Below, in pieces: positions 1 to 16,612 of a stretch of 64,000 bases of DNA. The stretch's first letter is position 1; the number at the start of each line of letters is the position of its first letter. Source of the stretch: Wuchereria bancrofti (Eukaryota; Nematoda; Chromadorea; Rhabditida; Onchocercidae); assembly GCA_005281725.1 (NCBI GenBank), contig SSBO01000012.1, forward strand, positions 11,127,254 to 11,191,253, read 5' to 3'. The position numbers were made by a program, and so were the translations under genes. The notes below the pieces were generated by a model. That model did not search any database. It worked only from the letters and a program-made list of their open reading frames with translations, and had not been told where the DNA came from.

Positions 1-983
1 AAGAAGAAACCGAAATTTCAGGAAACTAGCTAACTGCTTAAAAAATAAAAAAAAATAACTGACTGACAAATACAGAGATGTCGCGAATTGTTGAAGGCAT
101 CGTTGGCTGGGTATGCATTTAATCAACGTAAAATAACTCAACTTTCTGAGAGAGACAAGATGCAGAAATTCACAACGATACAGTACGGTTTGGTACAACG
201 CATATGCAGCGTACATTAACGCTTTGCAGTGTTAAGATGGATTTGAGAGGTAATACGAGAGACTCAAAGGTTTCTGAAACAAAACTGAAATAGACTGTCA
301 TTTACTTCCTGTCACTTTCACATACTGACGCCTAGTTAGTGTTGAAGGAATATTAAAAATTCAAGATTTCTAAAATTCACTAAGTTTTAGATTTTTGTAA
401 TATGAAATGGACATCATATCTTTTCGCATTCTAAGTTAAGACATAGCTAAATGCTTATTAAAAAAGAAAAAGGAAAATCACCGTTGTAAGGACCAGGGGC
501 TTGATTCAGAGGGTTAAAGGACCTTAGAAAAAGATGTGTGTAAAAAAAACACCAACACTTCACGAACGCTTACAAGATAAGCATACAAGCAAACATGAAC
601 TCAGCCAAGACTTCACAACAGAAAAGTAAGATTCTCAACGATATATTTGAGAAGAAAGGTTCACAACACCTACTGGTGAAATGGCTGAGATCATCGCTTC
701 AATGTTGTGCATAAATGGAGAAAATATAAGATCCACAACGCTAAACAAAGTGGTTTAACGAAACCGTAAAATTACTGGTACGTTTATTATTCTGAAAATT
801 CCAAAGAAACAGAATGTTTGAGAGAAAGAGAGAGTGATTGAATTACTGTGAAAAAATTCGACAAATTTTGATTTCAAAAATGCTGTAGATTTAAAACTGA
901 ATGAATATGCCACAAAGACAAGTGAAGCATTATGTGGGATATCTCACTCAAAACCATACTCCAGGATGATAGCAACAGAGAAC

Positions 984-1045
<62 letters not shown>

Positions 1046-1376
1046 AAAACAAAACAAAAAATAAAAACTGCATATAGTGAGAGCATTACAACTGCTACAA
1101 CCACAAATTAGCTTATTGAAGCAAAAACTAATAATTCTGCGATATACATTTCTTCCAATTTGCTAAAAAAACCAATGAAAGATGGTACCGTTATGAGGGA
1201 TATTTTAGAGATAGTTAACTTTTATAATGCGAAGAACTGTTGATTAGTGCTCAATATCCAAGTTACAGAACTTTTTTATCAACGATAGATCAAAGATACG
1301 AATTTGGGAAATCATCGACAAAAAGAAAGAAGACCATTACAAAAATACAAAAACTCTCGCCGCTTTAGTGGAATAC
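1..1376. other. Region downstream of the hnRNP gene, no gene seen
   Basis: Lies 3' of the squid-like hnRNP stop codon and probably includes its 3' UTR. The open frames are short, low-complexity and without family resemblance. The only notable structure is the long A tract described separately. Confidence 0.6.
988..1066. repeat. 57-nt poly(A) tract followed by AAAAC repeats
   Basis: An uninterrupted run of A covers 988-1044 and is followed by about three AAAAC units and an A-rich tail. It could be the tail of an old retroposed copy, but I see no recognisable source sequence on its left. The run length is likely to be unreliable in an assembly. Confidence 0.9.
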
Positions 1377-2909
1377 TCAGTATTGTTGTTGTTGTGGATA
1401 GCGCTGCTGACTTGCCCCACGTTGGGTCATTCCCTGGGAATAAGCATCATAACCGCCGGCACCTAAAATCATTGCAGACTCCGTAAATATGAAATCTAGA
1501 ATTCTGCAGCGTACTAACAGTAGTTTCTTTAAAAGAAAAACCAAGTAAAACTTACAATTTGCACGAAAATAGAAATTTCAGTAAAACGCCCTTTTATGTT
1601 GCCTATCCGAATTAAAATGAAAAACTCTACCATAATAGCCACCGGCCTGTCCCTGTTGATAATATCCAGCGGCAGCAGCATTACCATACCAGTCACCCCA
1701 ACCACCTGCAGTTCCAGTACCTCCGCCATATGCGCCAAACGCTCCCATCTGACCCCATCCGGCTTGTCCAAACCAACCATTCATAACACCTGCTCGACCA
1801 GCTCCATATCCAGCTCGCATTGCAGCACCACCTCGACCACCCGGGAAACGCTTTCCTTGAGGGACGGCTTTCTTGACATCGCACTGCAAATAAGTATAAC
1901 AGAATCAAAAAAAAGAGACAACAAATTGGTGGGACGAAAAACAAAAATGAAGAGCTAACATAAAACATTACATATGGAATATTAAGTAACCTCGCGTGAT
2001 CCAAACATCTGTTTTGGTGTAGCCGATGCCCGTTCGGCCGCTTCCTCTTCTTCAAACACAATAAATGCGAAATTTCGTCGAGCTTTTGTTTGCTTATCGA
2101 ATGGCCATTCAATATCTTCCACCTTTCCATACTGTTCGAAGTGAGCACGCAGTTCTTCTTCTGTAAAAAATGGCAATTAAATCCGTGGTGGCTCACACTA
2201 TCTCCACTTGATACATACGCTTCGGGCACACTGACTGATGATGAATGACCTAGTTCGAGACGTGAAAACCCACTGTATCCGGAAATCATGCTAATTATAG
2301 ACAAAACAGAGAAATGAGTTTAAACAATATGAAGCAGTTTGCTTCTGAACTTGGAACAAGCTCAGCAGTATAACTGTATCAGAATACCAGAATAAAATAT
2401 CTTGGATGAAATATCTGATAATATATATCAACCTGGATGGTCAGCAGGCAAACCACCGACAAACACTTTCTTATTCTCTCGAGATTTTGCTGGCTTAACT
2501 TCAACGGTCTTCCCTTTGAGCGATTGTTCTCTTGCATTGAGTGCAGCTCTACAAGCCTCACCGGTTGTGAATTCTACAAATGCAAAGCCGCGAGAACGAC
2601 CCGTATTTCGATCATATTTCACCTGAGCCTGTGCTACCTCACCATACTGCGAGAAATATTGCGATAAGTCTTCATTTGTAACGTCGTAGGCTATTCCACC
2701 AACGAATATTTTCCTGTAAATAACAAATCAACGAAAATACTCTATCACAATACCTGTGGAGAAAATGAACTTAAGAGAAACGAAATAAGTGCATACTTGT
2801 CTTCATTGCCCTTGCCCAGATCTTTCAAACCTCCTTCGCTAACAGTACCACCATTAACAGTTTCTGAATTCTGAGTTTGTTCTTCCTGATGGCTATCCTG
2901 AGTATCCAT
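1377..2909 (-). CDS. sqd-1: Squid-like hnRNP with two RRM domains
   Basis: Predicted nuclear RNA-binding protein of the hnRNP A/B-squid type, acting in mRNA packaging, splicing and localisation. Five exons join in phase: 2909-2797, 2713-2433, 2160-1991, 1883-1631 and 1462-1377, giving 300 residues. RRM1 has RNP2 KIFVGGIAYD and RNP1 RGFAFVEF. RRM2 has RNP2 KVFVGGLPAD and RNP1 RNFAFIVF. The short acidic/Gln-rich N-terminus precedes RRM1. The C-terminal third is Gly/Ala/Tyr-rich (repeated AGYGAG-, GGYYG-like runs) and ends in a Gln-rich tail, typical of this family. The ATG at 2909 lies 6 nt after an acceptor-like TTTATAG, consistent with trans-splicing. Length is close to fly Squid. The RRM family is certain; orthology to C. 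elegans sqd-1 is inferred from domain order and tail. Confidence 0.9.
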
Positions 2910-2917
2910 AAGATTCT
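2910..2917 (-). promoter_or_regulatory. Probable spliced-leader acceptor of the hnRNP gene
   Basis: On the minus strand the sequence reads ctttatag followed by AATCTT and the ATG. No coding exon can be joined upstream, so this AG is best explained as a trans-splice acceptor; a 5' UTR intron is the alternative. Confidence 0.55.
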
Positions 2918-5010
2918 ATAAAGATAACACAAATTTGTTACATTATCTTTTTAATATATGAGACATTTGCTTCTCCATAGAGAGAATGTTATGCTTTTAT
3001 CAGCTATATATCACTTGCCCTTCATTAAAATTAATGATAACCGACCAAATAGTTTTTTTAGACAAGGATATTCAAACAACTTTGAAAAACGAAGAACATA
3101 ACAAGCATTAATTGCAAATAACTGACCTGTTTACAGAAGTTATCCAATTACCAAAACTTGAATACAGGATAAGGAATTTAGATAAAGAAAGAAGCCTTAT
3201 ATAAATCAAAATTTACGAAAGCTTAGTCGTTACGGACTATCTAGAAAATACCCTGAAAAAATTGCCACTTTTAAACGAAATGCACTACAATCGACAACAA
3301 AAAAACATATTAAAGCCGTAATAAACATGAAAACAATGAAAAAAGAAAAAACTATTGCAAACATCAACAACACATTATGTGGTTAAGGTTAAAGCCTACA
3401 CAGCAGTTGCATTAATCTATGTATCTGACCAAAGTATAAAAAGAAATCCTAATTCATTCTTAGGACTTACTGCCAGGCTTATATTTTCTTAATCAATCCT
3501 CATACTATATGATGCCAGAAAAAAAAACCTCAACGCAATTAAAAACTCAAATTTCTAATGTCGAACAGACGGAAACAGAAATCATCAGAATCAACGCCCT
3601 CAAGTCGGTACATGCATCTATATAACAGACACTCCAAACTATATTGTGCCATAGAAAGTACGACCCACTGCCTGCCTCTTCGATCACACAAGCAACAGAG
3701 GGATGATTTTAATTCGCAATGAGCTATCTTCAACAGAGGGGCAAAACAACAGCATCCAGAGCAGTAATCCAGAAAAATGCGACTAATAAAAAGAAAACTT
3801 GAAGAATACAAGGCCGACCAACAAAAAGTGATTCAGGCACAACTGCTTCAAGAAAACATTCCTGCAGATAGAAAACAAAGAAAACGCCATAAGCACACAC
3901 TGATTTTCAAGCAGAATAATCCAAAAGCAATGTACAAAATTCAGTCCTCCATATAATAAACGGTATAAAGTGGAACAAGACCGGAAATATAAATTCCGAA
4001 TACTCATCTCAATTCATAACTAGAAAGTAACTATTCACTGTTATTTCTCTTATCCTCATCATCTGACCATTTTCATGCTTTGTCTTACCCATTTCCGATC
4101 AACCAATGCGATGATAGATCAGCAGTCTTAGGTCATGTTAACAGTAATATATAGTTGAGTGAGTCATGGAAGTCACATTCGTGTATATTTAAATAAAAAA
4201 TAAAGCCTCATGGGTGTTAAAACCAAATATGTTAGCGGCCTGACAATTGCAAGTCACGTGTGCACGCACATAATCAAATGTACGAAAAACCAAAATAGCA
4301 GTCTTACTATTGTAGAAAACTGGTGCCTAATGAACTATTCCATCATAGCGCTGTAGCGCACATCCCCATAATGTAAATGCACCAAAACGACACCAACAGC
4401 TACCGAAACTCTAGATCCTCTCACAGATTTATTGACACTATAGGTAGCTTCAGGGTTCATACTAAGACAATCAGGACAGAACAGTGTCTGCTCATCGGGT
4501 ATTGTATCATCTACCATACGTTTACATCCTCACACGACAACAAAACCAACACTTTCTCTCGCATCCACAAACAAGGTTAAGCAACAATCCAGAACTCCGC
4601 TTCACTCACACCCCGTATACCCTACAACACAATAAAAACCATACGCAACGCGCCGTACACGCGTAACCATTTCTATACCACCGTACCCCAGAGTTCTCTG
4701 TATGGAACTCGAAAGATTGCTTGCAGCTTACTAACACTCAATTTACTCCCTACCGCACTGAGCTTGAATAATACACCCAGCAGTTATTATTACCTTCTGC
4801 CATTAGGGAGCACACATAGGTATGGTTACGTCGTTAGTTTATACCAGGCAAAATCTATACCGAACGGAACTTCGCTAACTTTCAACGAGTCAGCTCTGCA
4901 CCTAATGCCACGTTAGAAGCAATAAACAGAAATAGCAGTACCCTCCGCGATAGTGAATAGTGATCGTTGAACACCAAAGTCCTGTTGCACTGACGTTCAC
5001 AATGATGTAT

Positions 5011-5031
5011 CTATATATATATATATATATA
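5011..5031. repeat. TA microsatellite
   Basis: About ten TA units in a row, followed by another short run of AT dinucleotides near 5056. Confidence 0.85.
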
Positions 5032-5550
5032 CATATAGGCAGACATGCACACATCTATATATATACACAGACATAAACTTAAATACCCACGCGTCCACAT
5101 ACCCACCACATTCGCCTCCACAGTTCAGTCGTCTTTCCTTACTGCTAATAATATGAGCTTATTAAGGAGGAGTAAAGGACATTGGACATTCCAATGGCGT
5201 CAATTGCGAACGAGTTATATGTGTTTATATACCTACACTAATTAACATATCTAGTAAAAAGAAGCGGAATAAAACAGCTATTCCTCAATCGTAAATAATA
5301 TGAGCAAAGACGATAACGACTGACCGACTCGGGATTTATCGGTCATCCAATGCAAGGCCTTTTCTAGCTCTGATGTCGTGACACATCAGAAATAGTCGTT
5401 AAACTCTTCCGAATAAAAACTATGGTATTAAATATGTCTTTATGATTTCGATACGTTATCGTCCTCACTTATACATGTGGCTTGTTTCTTGACATATTCA
5501 AGCCTACTTTGTCAGTGCACGACAACTTCCACACTCAAATTATTGATATC

Positions 5551-5708
5551 TGAACAAATAAAAAGTGGTTACATTTTGAAATCTGAGGTCCCCGCAGGAA
5601 AGATGACCATTTGATCAGAATATTTCTGCTGTCGTAGAGAATGACGGCTCGTCTCCTATATCCTAGTGGTGAAAGAATCAAGAGAAAATGTTCATTAATG
5701 GAAATACG
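5551..5708. repeat. Copy 1 of a 158-bp direct repeat
   Basis: Nearly identical to 6323-6484 in the same orientation. I see one substitution (gaata versus gagta) and a small indel at tatcctagtgg versus tatccccactagtgg. It begins tgaacaaataaaaagtgg and ends ttaatggaaatacg. It lies just downstream of the PUSL1-like stop codon. No coding or known element was recognised. Confidence 0.9.
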
Positions 5709-5797
5709 GATTGCAATGCATTCAACAGAAACTGGATATAAACGAATACACTTCCACTAGCATATCTTTATCCTATGTATGATATGTTGCACTTTTA

Positions 5798-8069
5798 TTA
5801 AAACGATTCATCACAAAGCACTTCATCCGTTTCATCCCAGCTGTGATAATGGTACGGTACGGGATTAATAAACATTCGTTCGTCGTACACAACATCTTCT
5901 AGGAACAATCCTTGGGGTGGAGCCGCTACCATCCCGGAATTATGGAAATTTTCAGGATTTGGGTTGTTTAGGAACCAAATCAAACGTTCCCGCTGCAAAC
6001 GCCCGTAAGCATGCTCGACAATGGTGCGTACCATATGTCTTATCTAAAAGCAATATCAGCATCTTACTACCATCTAAAACAAAATATAACAAATTGTTAG
6101 ATCATTCGCTTTAATAATTTATAAGTCCTCCAATTCCTCTACGGTGGGGCATTGTTATAATGTTGGCCATAATTTTCCCAGTTTTTTCAATTAATGAAGC
6201 TTGCTGTTTTGTTTACTTAAGTTCTTCGCCTTAATTTAGACTCCTATTTTACAAAATAAATAAACATTTTACAAAATATTTTTTTTTCTGTTTCATGTCG
6301 TTAAGTTCCTTATATCCTTCCTTGAACAAATAAAAAGTGGTTACATTTTGAAATCTGAGGTCCCCGCAGGAAAGATGACCATTTGATCAGAGTATTTCTG
6401 CTGTCGTAGAGAATGACGGCTCGTCTCCTATATCCCCACTAGTGGTGAAAGAATCAAGAGAAAATGTTCATTAATGGAAATACGATCCTAATCCTCAACG
6501 ATTAATTTCAGTCGTTATGATGCAAAAAAGAAAAAACCGTTTAGCAGCAAAAAATGTAACACAGCTTACTTGTGATCGCAAAAATGATTTTGAAATAACA
6601 CTAATCTCGATTAAACTGAAACCGTTAGCACCACCAAAACGACTTTCTCCTGCAGAGCTCAATTGTCTTTAGTTCAGTTATCCTGATTTAAGGAAACATT
6701 TGATCCAACATTAAGCTGAGGTGTTAGCGAGTGGTATGAACAGCTAACTTCGAGATGTTTTGAAAATCTAGCACGAATTAGCTGCGTATTGCACAAAGCG
6801 TTAGAATAAGTTTCCACCACAATTTGCATATTGCCAATAACTTATTGCATGTAATTGCACAGTTATTACACGTATGATGAGTGTTTGCAACTCATCGCTT
6901 TACTTTTGCACCTTATGCTGCAAAATCGGTTGCAGTCTTTTAGTAAATAAATGGACCAGCGAAGTCATAAAAAATATAAGTTACATTTACCTCCAGAAAT
7001 ACCAACGTGTAGCATATGTCTCATCGTCGGAGTGCGACTTTCAGTTCTCATGCGATTACGTCGCGGATATTTCATGAACGACGCCATATTATGTGTACCA
7101 TGAAAAAAAAGTACACTTTCTCTGAGTTTAGAATAGAAAATGGAAATAGGACTGCAATATATATGACAAAGTTTATAATTTTAATGATTTATAATAAGTT
7201 TATAATTTAAAAATGATGAAAGATAGATCAAAAATTCACTTGGAATAAGGAACACGCATCTGCAGCCTTCTGGATATTAAAACCATTCGGCAAGAACCAC
7301 ATATATGGCCTTTCGGCAAATTGCCACAACAACGGTTGTTCTGTATTTCTCAACCACTCTTCCTCGTTTTCTGCTATAGCTAATCGATATTTGTATTTTC
7401 TACAAGATTTTGGGAAGAAATGAGGCACATGTTCGTTAGTACTAGTTACACCATGAAGTCCAGGAATTCACAAACTCCAATCCATTCACTTAAAATACTT
7501 TTTTAAACCTGGTTTAGTTTCCATCTTTTATCGTATTGAATTTCACTGAAACAGGAAACAGATATACCTGTATGAAACATTTCTCCTGGAACAAAAACCT
7601 TTTGAGACAGTGTGAAAGTCCAGAACACGTAATGATGTACCAACAAATTCATTGGCCCTGTGATTCCAGTCATATAACAGATTACTTTTGCTCTCATCCG
7701 CATTTCTAATGGGAATTTGTATGATAAACGCGTTTCGCATTGCATGTACTCCCGCATCAGTTCTGAATTGATCATGTCACCGCAAAAAAAAGAAAGAAAA
7801 AAACCTCAGGATCCCCCAACGTCTCAGAGATTACCGAACCACATTTGCAACATCTAAAACTGCTGAATTTATGTGAACTACTGATAAACGACAAACCTGC
7901 TTGATGGAGATATTTTTAATTGCATTCCAGTATCTGGAAAAGTCCCTCGCACAAGTGCTTTCAGAAAACTAAGCACACTATGATTGATACTGCCATTAGC
8001 AATGGACAAAAATCGAGCACCATCGTAGGATGCCCATAGCAAATACCGATATACTCCACCTTCGCACAT
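5798..8069 (-). CDS. PUSL1: TruA-family tRNA pseudouridine synthase, PUSL1-like
   Basis: Enzyme converting uridine to pseudouridine in tRNA. Exons: 8069-7897, 7762-7568, 7399-about 7256, about 7115-6991, 6649-6570 and 6043-5798. The first exon gives YRYLLWASYDGARF. Joining exon 1 to exon 2 creates SSRTDAGVHA with the catalytic Asp at about residue 60. Exon 3 starts RKYKYRLA, the usual R-x-Y-x-Y-R segment. Exon 4 carries GTHNMASF and SRTPTMR, where the family has GTHDF and a similar SRTP. Exons 5 and 6 join as SFLRSQ/IRHMVRTIV, and the end has PPQGLFLEDVVYD. The exon 3-4 join is not settled: a donor at 7256 and an acceptor at 7116 (or 7122) stay in phase but add a few residues. The stop codon TAA overlaps an AATAAA at 5799-5794. 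The overall resemblance is to human PUSL1 rather than PUS1. Confidence 0.85.
6323..6484. repeat. Copy 2 of the direct repeat, inside the PUSL1-like last intron
   Basis: Same orientation as copy 1 and about 98% identical by eye. The extra bases create the perfect palindrome CCACTAGTGG at 6436-6445. The two copies bracket the last PUSL1-like exon. Confidence 0.9.
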
Positions 8070-9020
8070 CCTTCTGAATCATTTTACAAATTGAAGTCAA
8101 CATGAAGCAACGACTTCATGAATAACATGCCCAAGTTCTTAAGTGAAAATCCAAAAATACCTTAAAACTTTACTGTGCAAAGAATATGATATGAGGCCAT
8201 TTCAGGATCATGTATACAAGTCCCCTGTAATGGTCATTAATGATTCACCTTAATGGTGTTCACCGAGGAATGACAGCAACACGTATTTCAATTCTCACAC
8301 AGTACAAGAAATAGGTGATCTTACTGAATAATCGTACTTTAAGCCATATAATGATCAGTTTTTGTTAAATAACATACATGGTAATCAAAGTGGAATGCAC
8401 TTTAATCACAAATGTGGACATTATACGAATATAACAATATAAGCGACAACACATTATCCAACACTACTATTAAATTTAGCAAATACTGGAGGTAAACTAA
8501 TTCGGATAAGAATAAAACCTTAGTCACCGTAAAAAGTGAAAGGTTGAAGAGGAAAGCACAACCCAAACAAACAGGTCAATATTAAATGAAACAAAAGTCG
8601 CTAAGAACATACTAGCACAGTGATAAAACAATGCTGTAAATAAACGAATTTTATCAAAATTACTACTTTTATTAACACGTTATTTTGCAATTTAGAACCT
8701 CTCAGGAGAATTATAAGATTAACAACCATTAAAAGGCAAATATAACTCTTATAAAACCTGCCTTATAAAGAAAAATGAAAAAAAAAAATTCAACAAATTT
8801 ACTGCAACAGTAAAATTCGTAAATCCGTAGTGAACTAGTTATTGTGCAGGCTCCCTCACACTTCAATAAAGACGTTTATCGTAACTGAAAACAGTTGTTA
8901 ATTACTTCTGCATTCCAATATTGTTGTGATGATTTTTCTCCAAAGTATAGCTTTTTTTAAAATATGTACATAAAGTGCTGTTTCTAACAATACAACTTGT
9001 TGAAAAAAATCTGGACAAGC
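8070..9020. other. Intergenic region between PUSL1-like and IMPDH genes
   Basis: AT-rich with short open frames and no family resemblance. It should contain the IMPDH 3' UTR and the PUSL1-like promoter or trans-splice region. Confidence 0.6.
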
Positions 9021-13352
<4,332 letters not shown>

Positions 13353-13362
13353 AATCTGCTGT
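13353..13362 (-). promoter_or_regulatory. Probable spliced-leader acceptor of the IMPDH gene
   Basis: The minus strand reads aatttacag, then CAGATT and the ATG. There is no upstream coding exon to join. A short 5' UTR after an acceptor of this quality suggests trans-splicing. Confidence 0.55.
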
Positions 13363-15205
13363 AAATTGCTAAATTTCTTGAAAATAAGCTTCACGTTTTC
13401 TGGGAAGATACAATAAAACAAAGTAAGAGAAGAAATACAAGCAATTACGTCCATAACATCGACCTAAGAATGTGAAGGTAATTTCTTCTTAAACCTGGGA
13501 AAAACCATGACCGCAATTCACAGTCAAACAATAGTAAAAAGGTTGGATTGTTATGTTATCCATTATGATGCATACACCGCTGTTCACGAAAACTGGAAGA
13601 AGAAAGAAGCAAACCAAATCTTGTGAACTTGGAAAAAATTTTGATTCCATAAAAAACCATTCAAATTAAATATGGGTGGGGTGCTGACTAAGCTTATAAC
13701 TTAATAACGATTAGTCATGAAGAAAACATAATGTGAAATGCTGAAGAAATATTGGACCAGTACTACCACTGTATCCAGCAATATTAATACAAATACACGA
13801 AAGTCCCTCACGCATAGGATTGTGAAATCATGTACTGCTCCTGTTTCGTTAGGCGGTGTTCATGTTGGTTGAAGGTATAACATACGTTACATCGTATTGA
13901 GAAGTCTTACCATTTTCACGGAGTTAGCAGAGACATTGCTCCCAGAGACGTAAGTAATTACAAGAAGGTAGAAGGAAATTATTCGCAAGTTCCACTAAAC
14001 ACTCGATTTTACATTAGACAAAGATGGTTATGTTACTCAGCTTGTTGAACCTAATTACTTGGTTATATATGCGTGAATCCCAATGTTCTTTGAGGATAAC
14101 CGAGACGTTCTAATTGTCAGACATATCTTATGGCTATGGCAAGCGAATAAAAAATTTCAGCAGAAAATTTAGTTCACATAATGAACTCGTAAGTTGAGCG
14201 ATATGAATGGATATAACAGCGCCAAGTATATTAATAGCTCTTACTTAATCAGTTGAATGTGCTATTATAAACTAACAAAAATAACGTTACATGCTAAACG
14301 GGGGTTCAATTTAATGTACATCGGTAAGCTTGCAAAAAAGAGGAAATATATGGAACATACGAATGAAGGAATAGAATTATTAGCATATATCACAGTAGTA
14401 ATGAGACAAGACTGTTACAGCAGTAGTATTTCTCACTGACAGTGCCGTCTGTTATTTCTCTTCGAACGTGTTTCTATGGTAACTTAACATTGAAAGAACC
14501 GAAGGAATCTTTGTCGCAACGATTCCTGCATTGCTTGCAGTTCCCATGGAACATTAGCATGTGTCCAAAGATGACATCATCTTAGTCGAAAACAACTCAG
14601 TTGAAACTACCTGCCTCGGGGCCGATGTTAACCATTTAATTAATTGTAAAAGTACTCAAGCTGTATAAAGTATGCCACAGGAAATCTCAACCAGTCCATC
14701 TGCTCTTACTGTATTACCTTTCTTGTCTCATAAATCCCTCTAAATACTACACCACTTCACCCTGAATATTCTTATAGTAGGACAATTACAACAATCAACA
14801 TTATCTTCAATTCATTAATGAACTAGCTGTAGCCTTCTTTTATTTATCAAAAACTTCCAGCAATAATTGTATAACGAATCAGAAACATTTCTCTATTATT
14901 TGCTCCCTTTGCAACAACAGAATTACGCAAAGAATTGAAACCACTTCCCTGCTCATTAGGTTAAAAATTTCAAAATGAAATCAATGAATCGAACAAACTG
15001 GAATTAAGCACATAATCCGCGACACTATTTTGTTAGCTGCAATGTATGAGAATAACACAGTACTTACTAGAAAACTGCTTAATATTCAAAAAATGTGGTA
15101 GAGGAACTTGGCACAAGCATGAAGTGGAGTAGAAGGGAGAAAAAAAAACGCAAAAAAAAGACATAAGGGGACAGATTCTCGCTGCATATAATTCCTTAAT
15201 TTGGG
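13363..15205. other. Intergenic region between IMPDH and the BET1-type gene
   Basis: About 1.85 kb that should hold the IMPDH promoter and the SNARE gene 3' UTR. One plus-strand frame of 60 codons at 14257 has no family resemblance. I see no repeats or RNA genes. Confidence 0.6.
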
Positions 15206-15538
15206 CTAACGAATTAAATAATAAATTATCAAGAAAACAAATAATGCAAATAAGACAAGATAACATGTTAAATGTTTGCCACCAGCTTTAGCAACTCGAT
15301 CCAATTTTCGCATCGTTGAACCAAGCAAACCTTTCGATGCATCGAAGTCCGTTTCCATTTCATTTAACAAACGATTCTGTTCTCGTACATCATCACCAAT
15401 TGCTATTGTTATCTTCTTCAGTGCAGCCACCTTTCCGGAGAGCTTTGCAACCAGGGCATCATTACGACGTTCCATAAATATTCCTTCATCATTTTCGCCC
15501 ATCACATTTACACCATTACTGCTTCCTCGATATGTCAT
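15206..15538 (-). CDS. nbet-1: BET1-type Qc-SNARE, single exon
   Basis: Small tail-anchored SNARE for ER-to-Golgi vesicle fusion. The 110-residue frame is complete without introns. After a polar N-terminus (about 1-25) comes a SNARE motif of heptads at about 27-88, including KVAALKKITIAIGDDVREQN with the zero-layer Gln expected for a Qc-SNARE. A C-terminal membrane anchor follows at about 91-108 (YLVLFALFVFLIIYYLI). Length, layer pattern and anchor match human BET1 (118 residues). It lies between IMPDH and ribophorin I on the same strand. The absence of introns is unusual against neighbours with 12-15 exons; a non-coding first exon cannot be excluded. Confidence 0.9.
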   Translation of the reverse strand: MTYRGSSNGVNVMGENDEGIFMERRNDALVAKLSGKVAALKKITIAIGDDVREQNRLLNEMETDFDASKGLLGSTMRKLDRVAKAGGKHLTCYLVLFALFVFLIIYYLIR

Positions 15539-16612
15539 ACCAATATACCATCAGATAAGTGAATTTCTTTACAATACACAATTATATCTGAAAACTCAAA
15601 AACCATCTAGACAAACGAAAACAGTAGAACATTTTCTGCTCATCGTTTTTTTTTTAAACTCTGCCATATTATCACAACATTCCTACATCGCAAAGAAAAC
15701 CTCCAACTTTAAAACATCAAAGTCTTATAACATCAGCAATGAAAAAACACACATAACTGTCAGAGACTAACCGTGTAAACTGCAAATTAATACTGGAAAG
15801 TTATAAACGACTGCATTCCAGAGAATATCAAAAATACTGCAATGGATTATTCTGAAAAGTTTCAGAGTCATCAAACGCTTACATTCTGCTGCAAGCAGAA
15901 AATTTGCAAGAACCACACGTAGAGCAGCATATGCAAGCAAAATAAAGACAAATAATGATTCAACAATTAATAAAATTTATGCTCTTACAACTCATCAAAT
16001 ATAGTAACAAAAAAGTGGTAAAAGTGGACTCTAAATCTGTTTTAACAATATATTTTCAACGTTAAACTCATGTTTAGTGAAGCAAGAGTTCAATTTACAT
16101 TTGGTAAAGAAAAACATTTTCCAAAATTTGAGTTATCAAATTATTCCTACAAGATTCCAGAAATTGTGCTGGTGAATATGCAAAGCTAATTGAGTTATTT
16201 GTCGCTTGATTTGTAATGAAAATAACAAACATCAAATCAAACACAATCTTAATAAATATTTATAAAAAATTAGGAAACCGTTAACGTAGTCTACGAAAAG
16301 AAAAGCTAATAATTTAACAAATGAAATGTGAAATAACTGATAACAAAAAATACAACAAAGACCCATGTTATATTACTTATACGGCAACATTTCTCCACGT
16401 TTCAGTCAGAATGAAAAGGAGCCACAAACATCTCGTATGCCTCAGCAACATGTTTTTCTTAAAGAGGTAATAATCTGTGATGTAGCTAACATTGAAGAAA
16501 AGTTTTTTCCGAGATCAGCGCTTAGTTCAAATGAATTTACCAATTACCTCGCTCATGATACCTAACCTCAACTTTAAAATGTTTTCATCATAATCTGCAC
16601 ATATAATGCTAC
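15539..16612. other. Spacer between ribophorin I and the BET1-type gene
   Basis: About 1.07 kb, AT-rich. The open frames here are short and without family resemblance. The same-strand genes either side could be a loose polycistron, but the spacing is larger than a classic nematode operon gap of about 100 bp. Confidence 0.55.

Larger units (their letters stand above)
2918..5797. other. Intergenic region between the hnRNP and PUSL1-like genes
   Basis: About 2.9 kb that should hold the hnRNP promoter and the PUSL1-like 3' UTR. It contains a TA microsatellite near 5011-5030 and the first copy of a duplicated 158-bp segment. The open frames are short and without family resemblance. A moderately GC-richer stretch at about 4230-4900 has no recognised coding. 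Confidence 0.6.

Noticed and set aside
1578..2304. Several overlapping frames on both strands across the hnRNP gene
   Set aside because: They are shadows of the Gly-rich and RRM exons, lack family resemblance and cross its introns.
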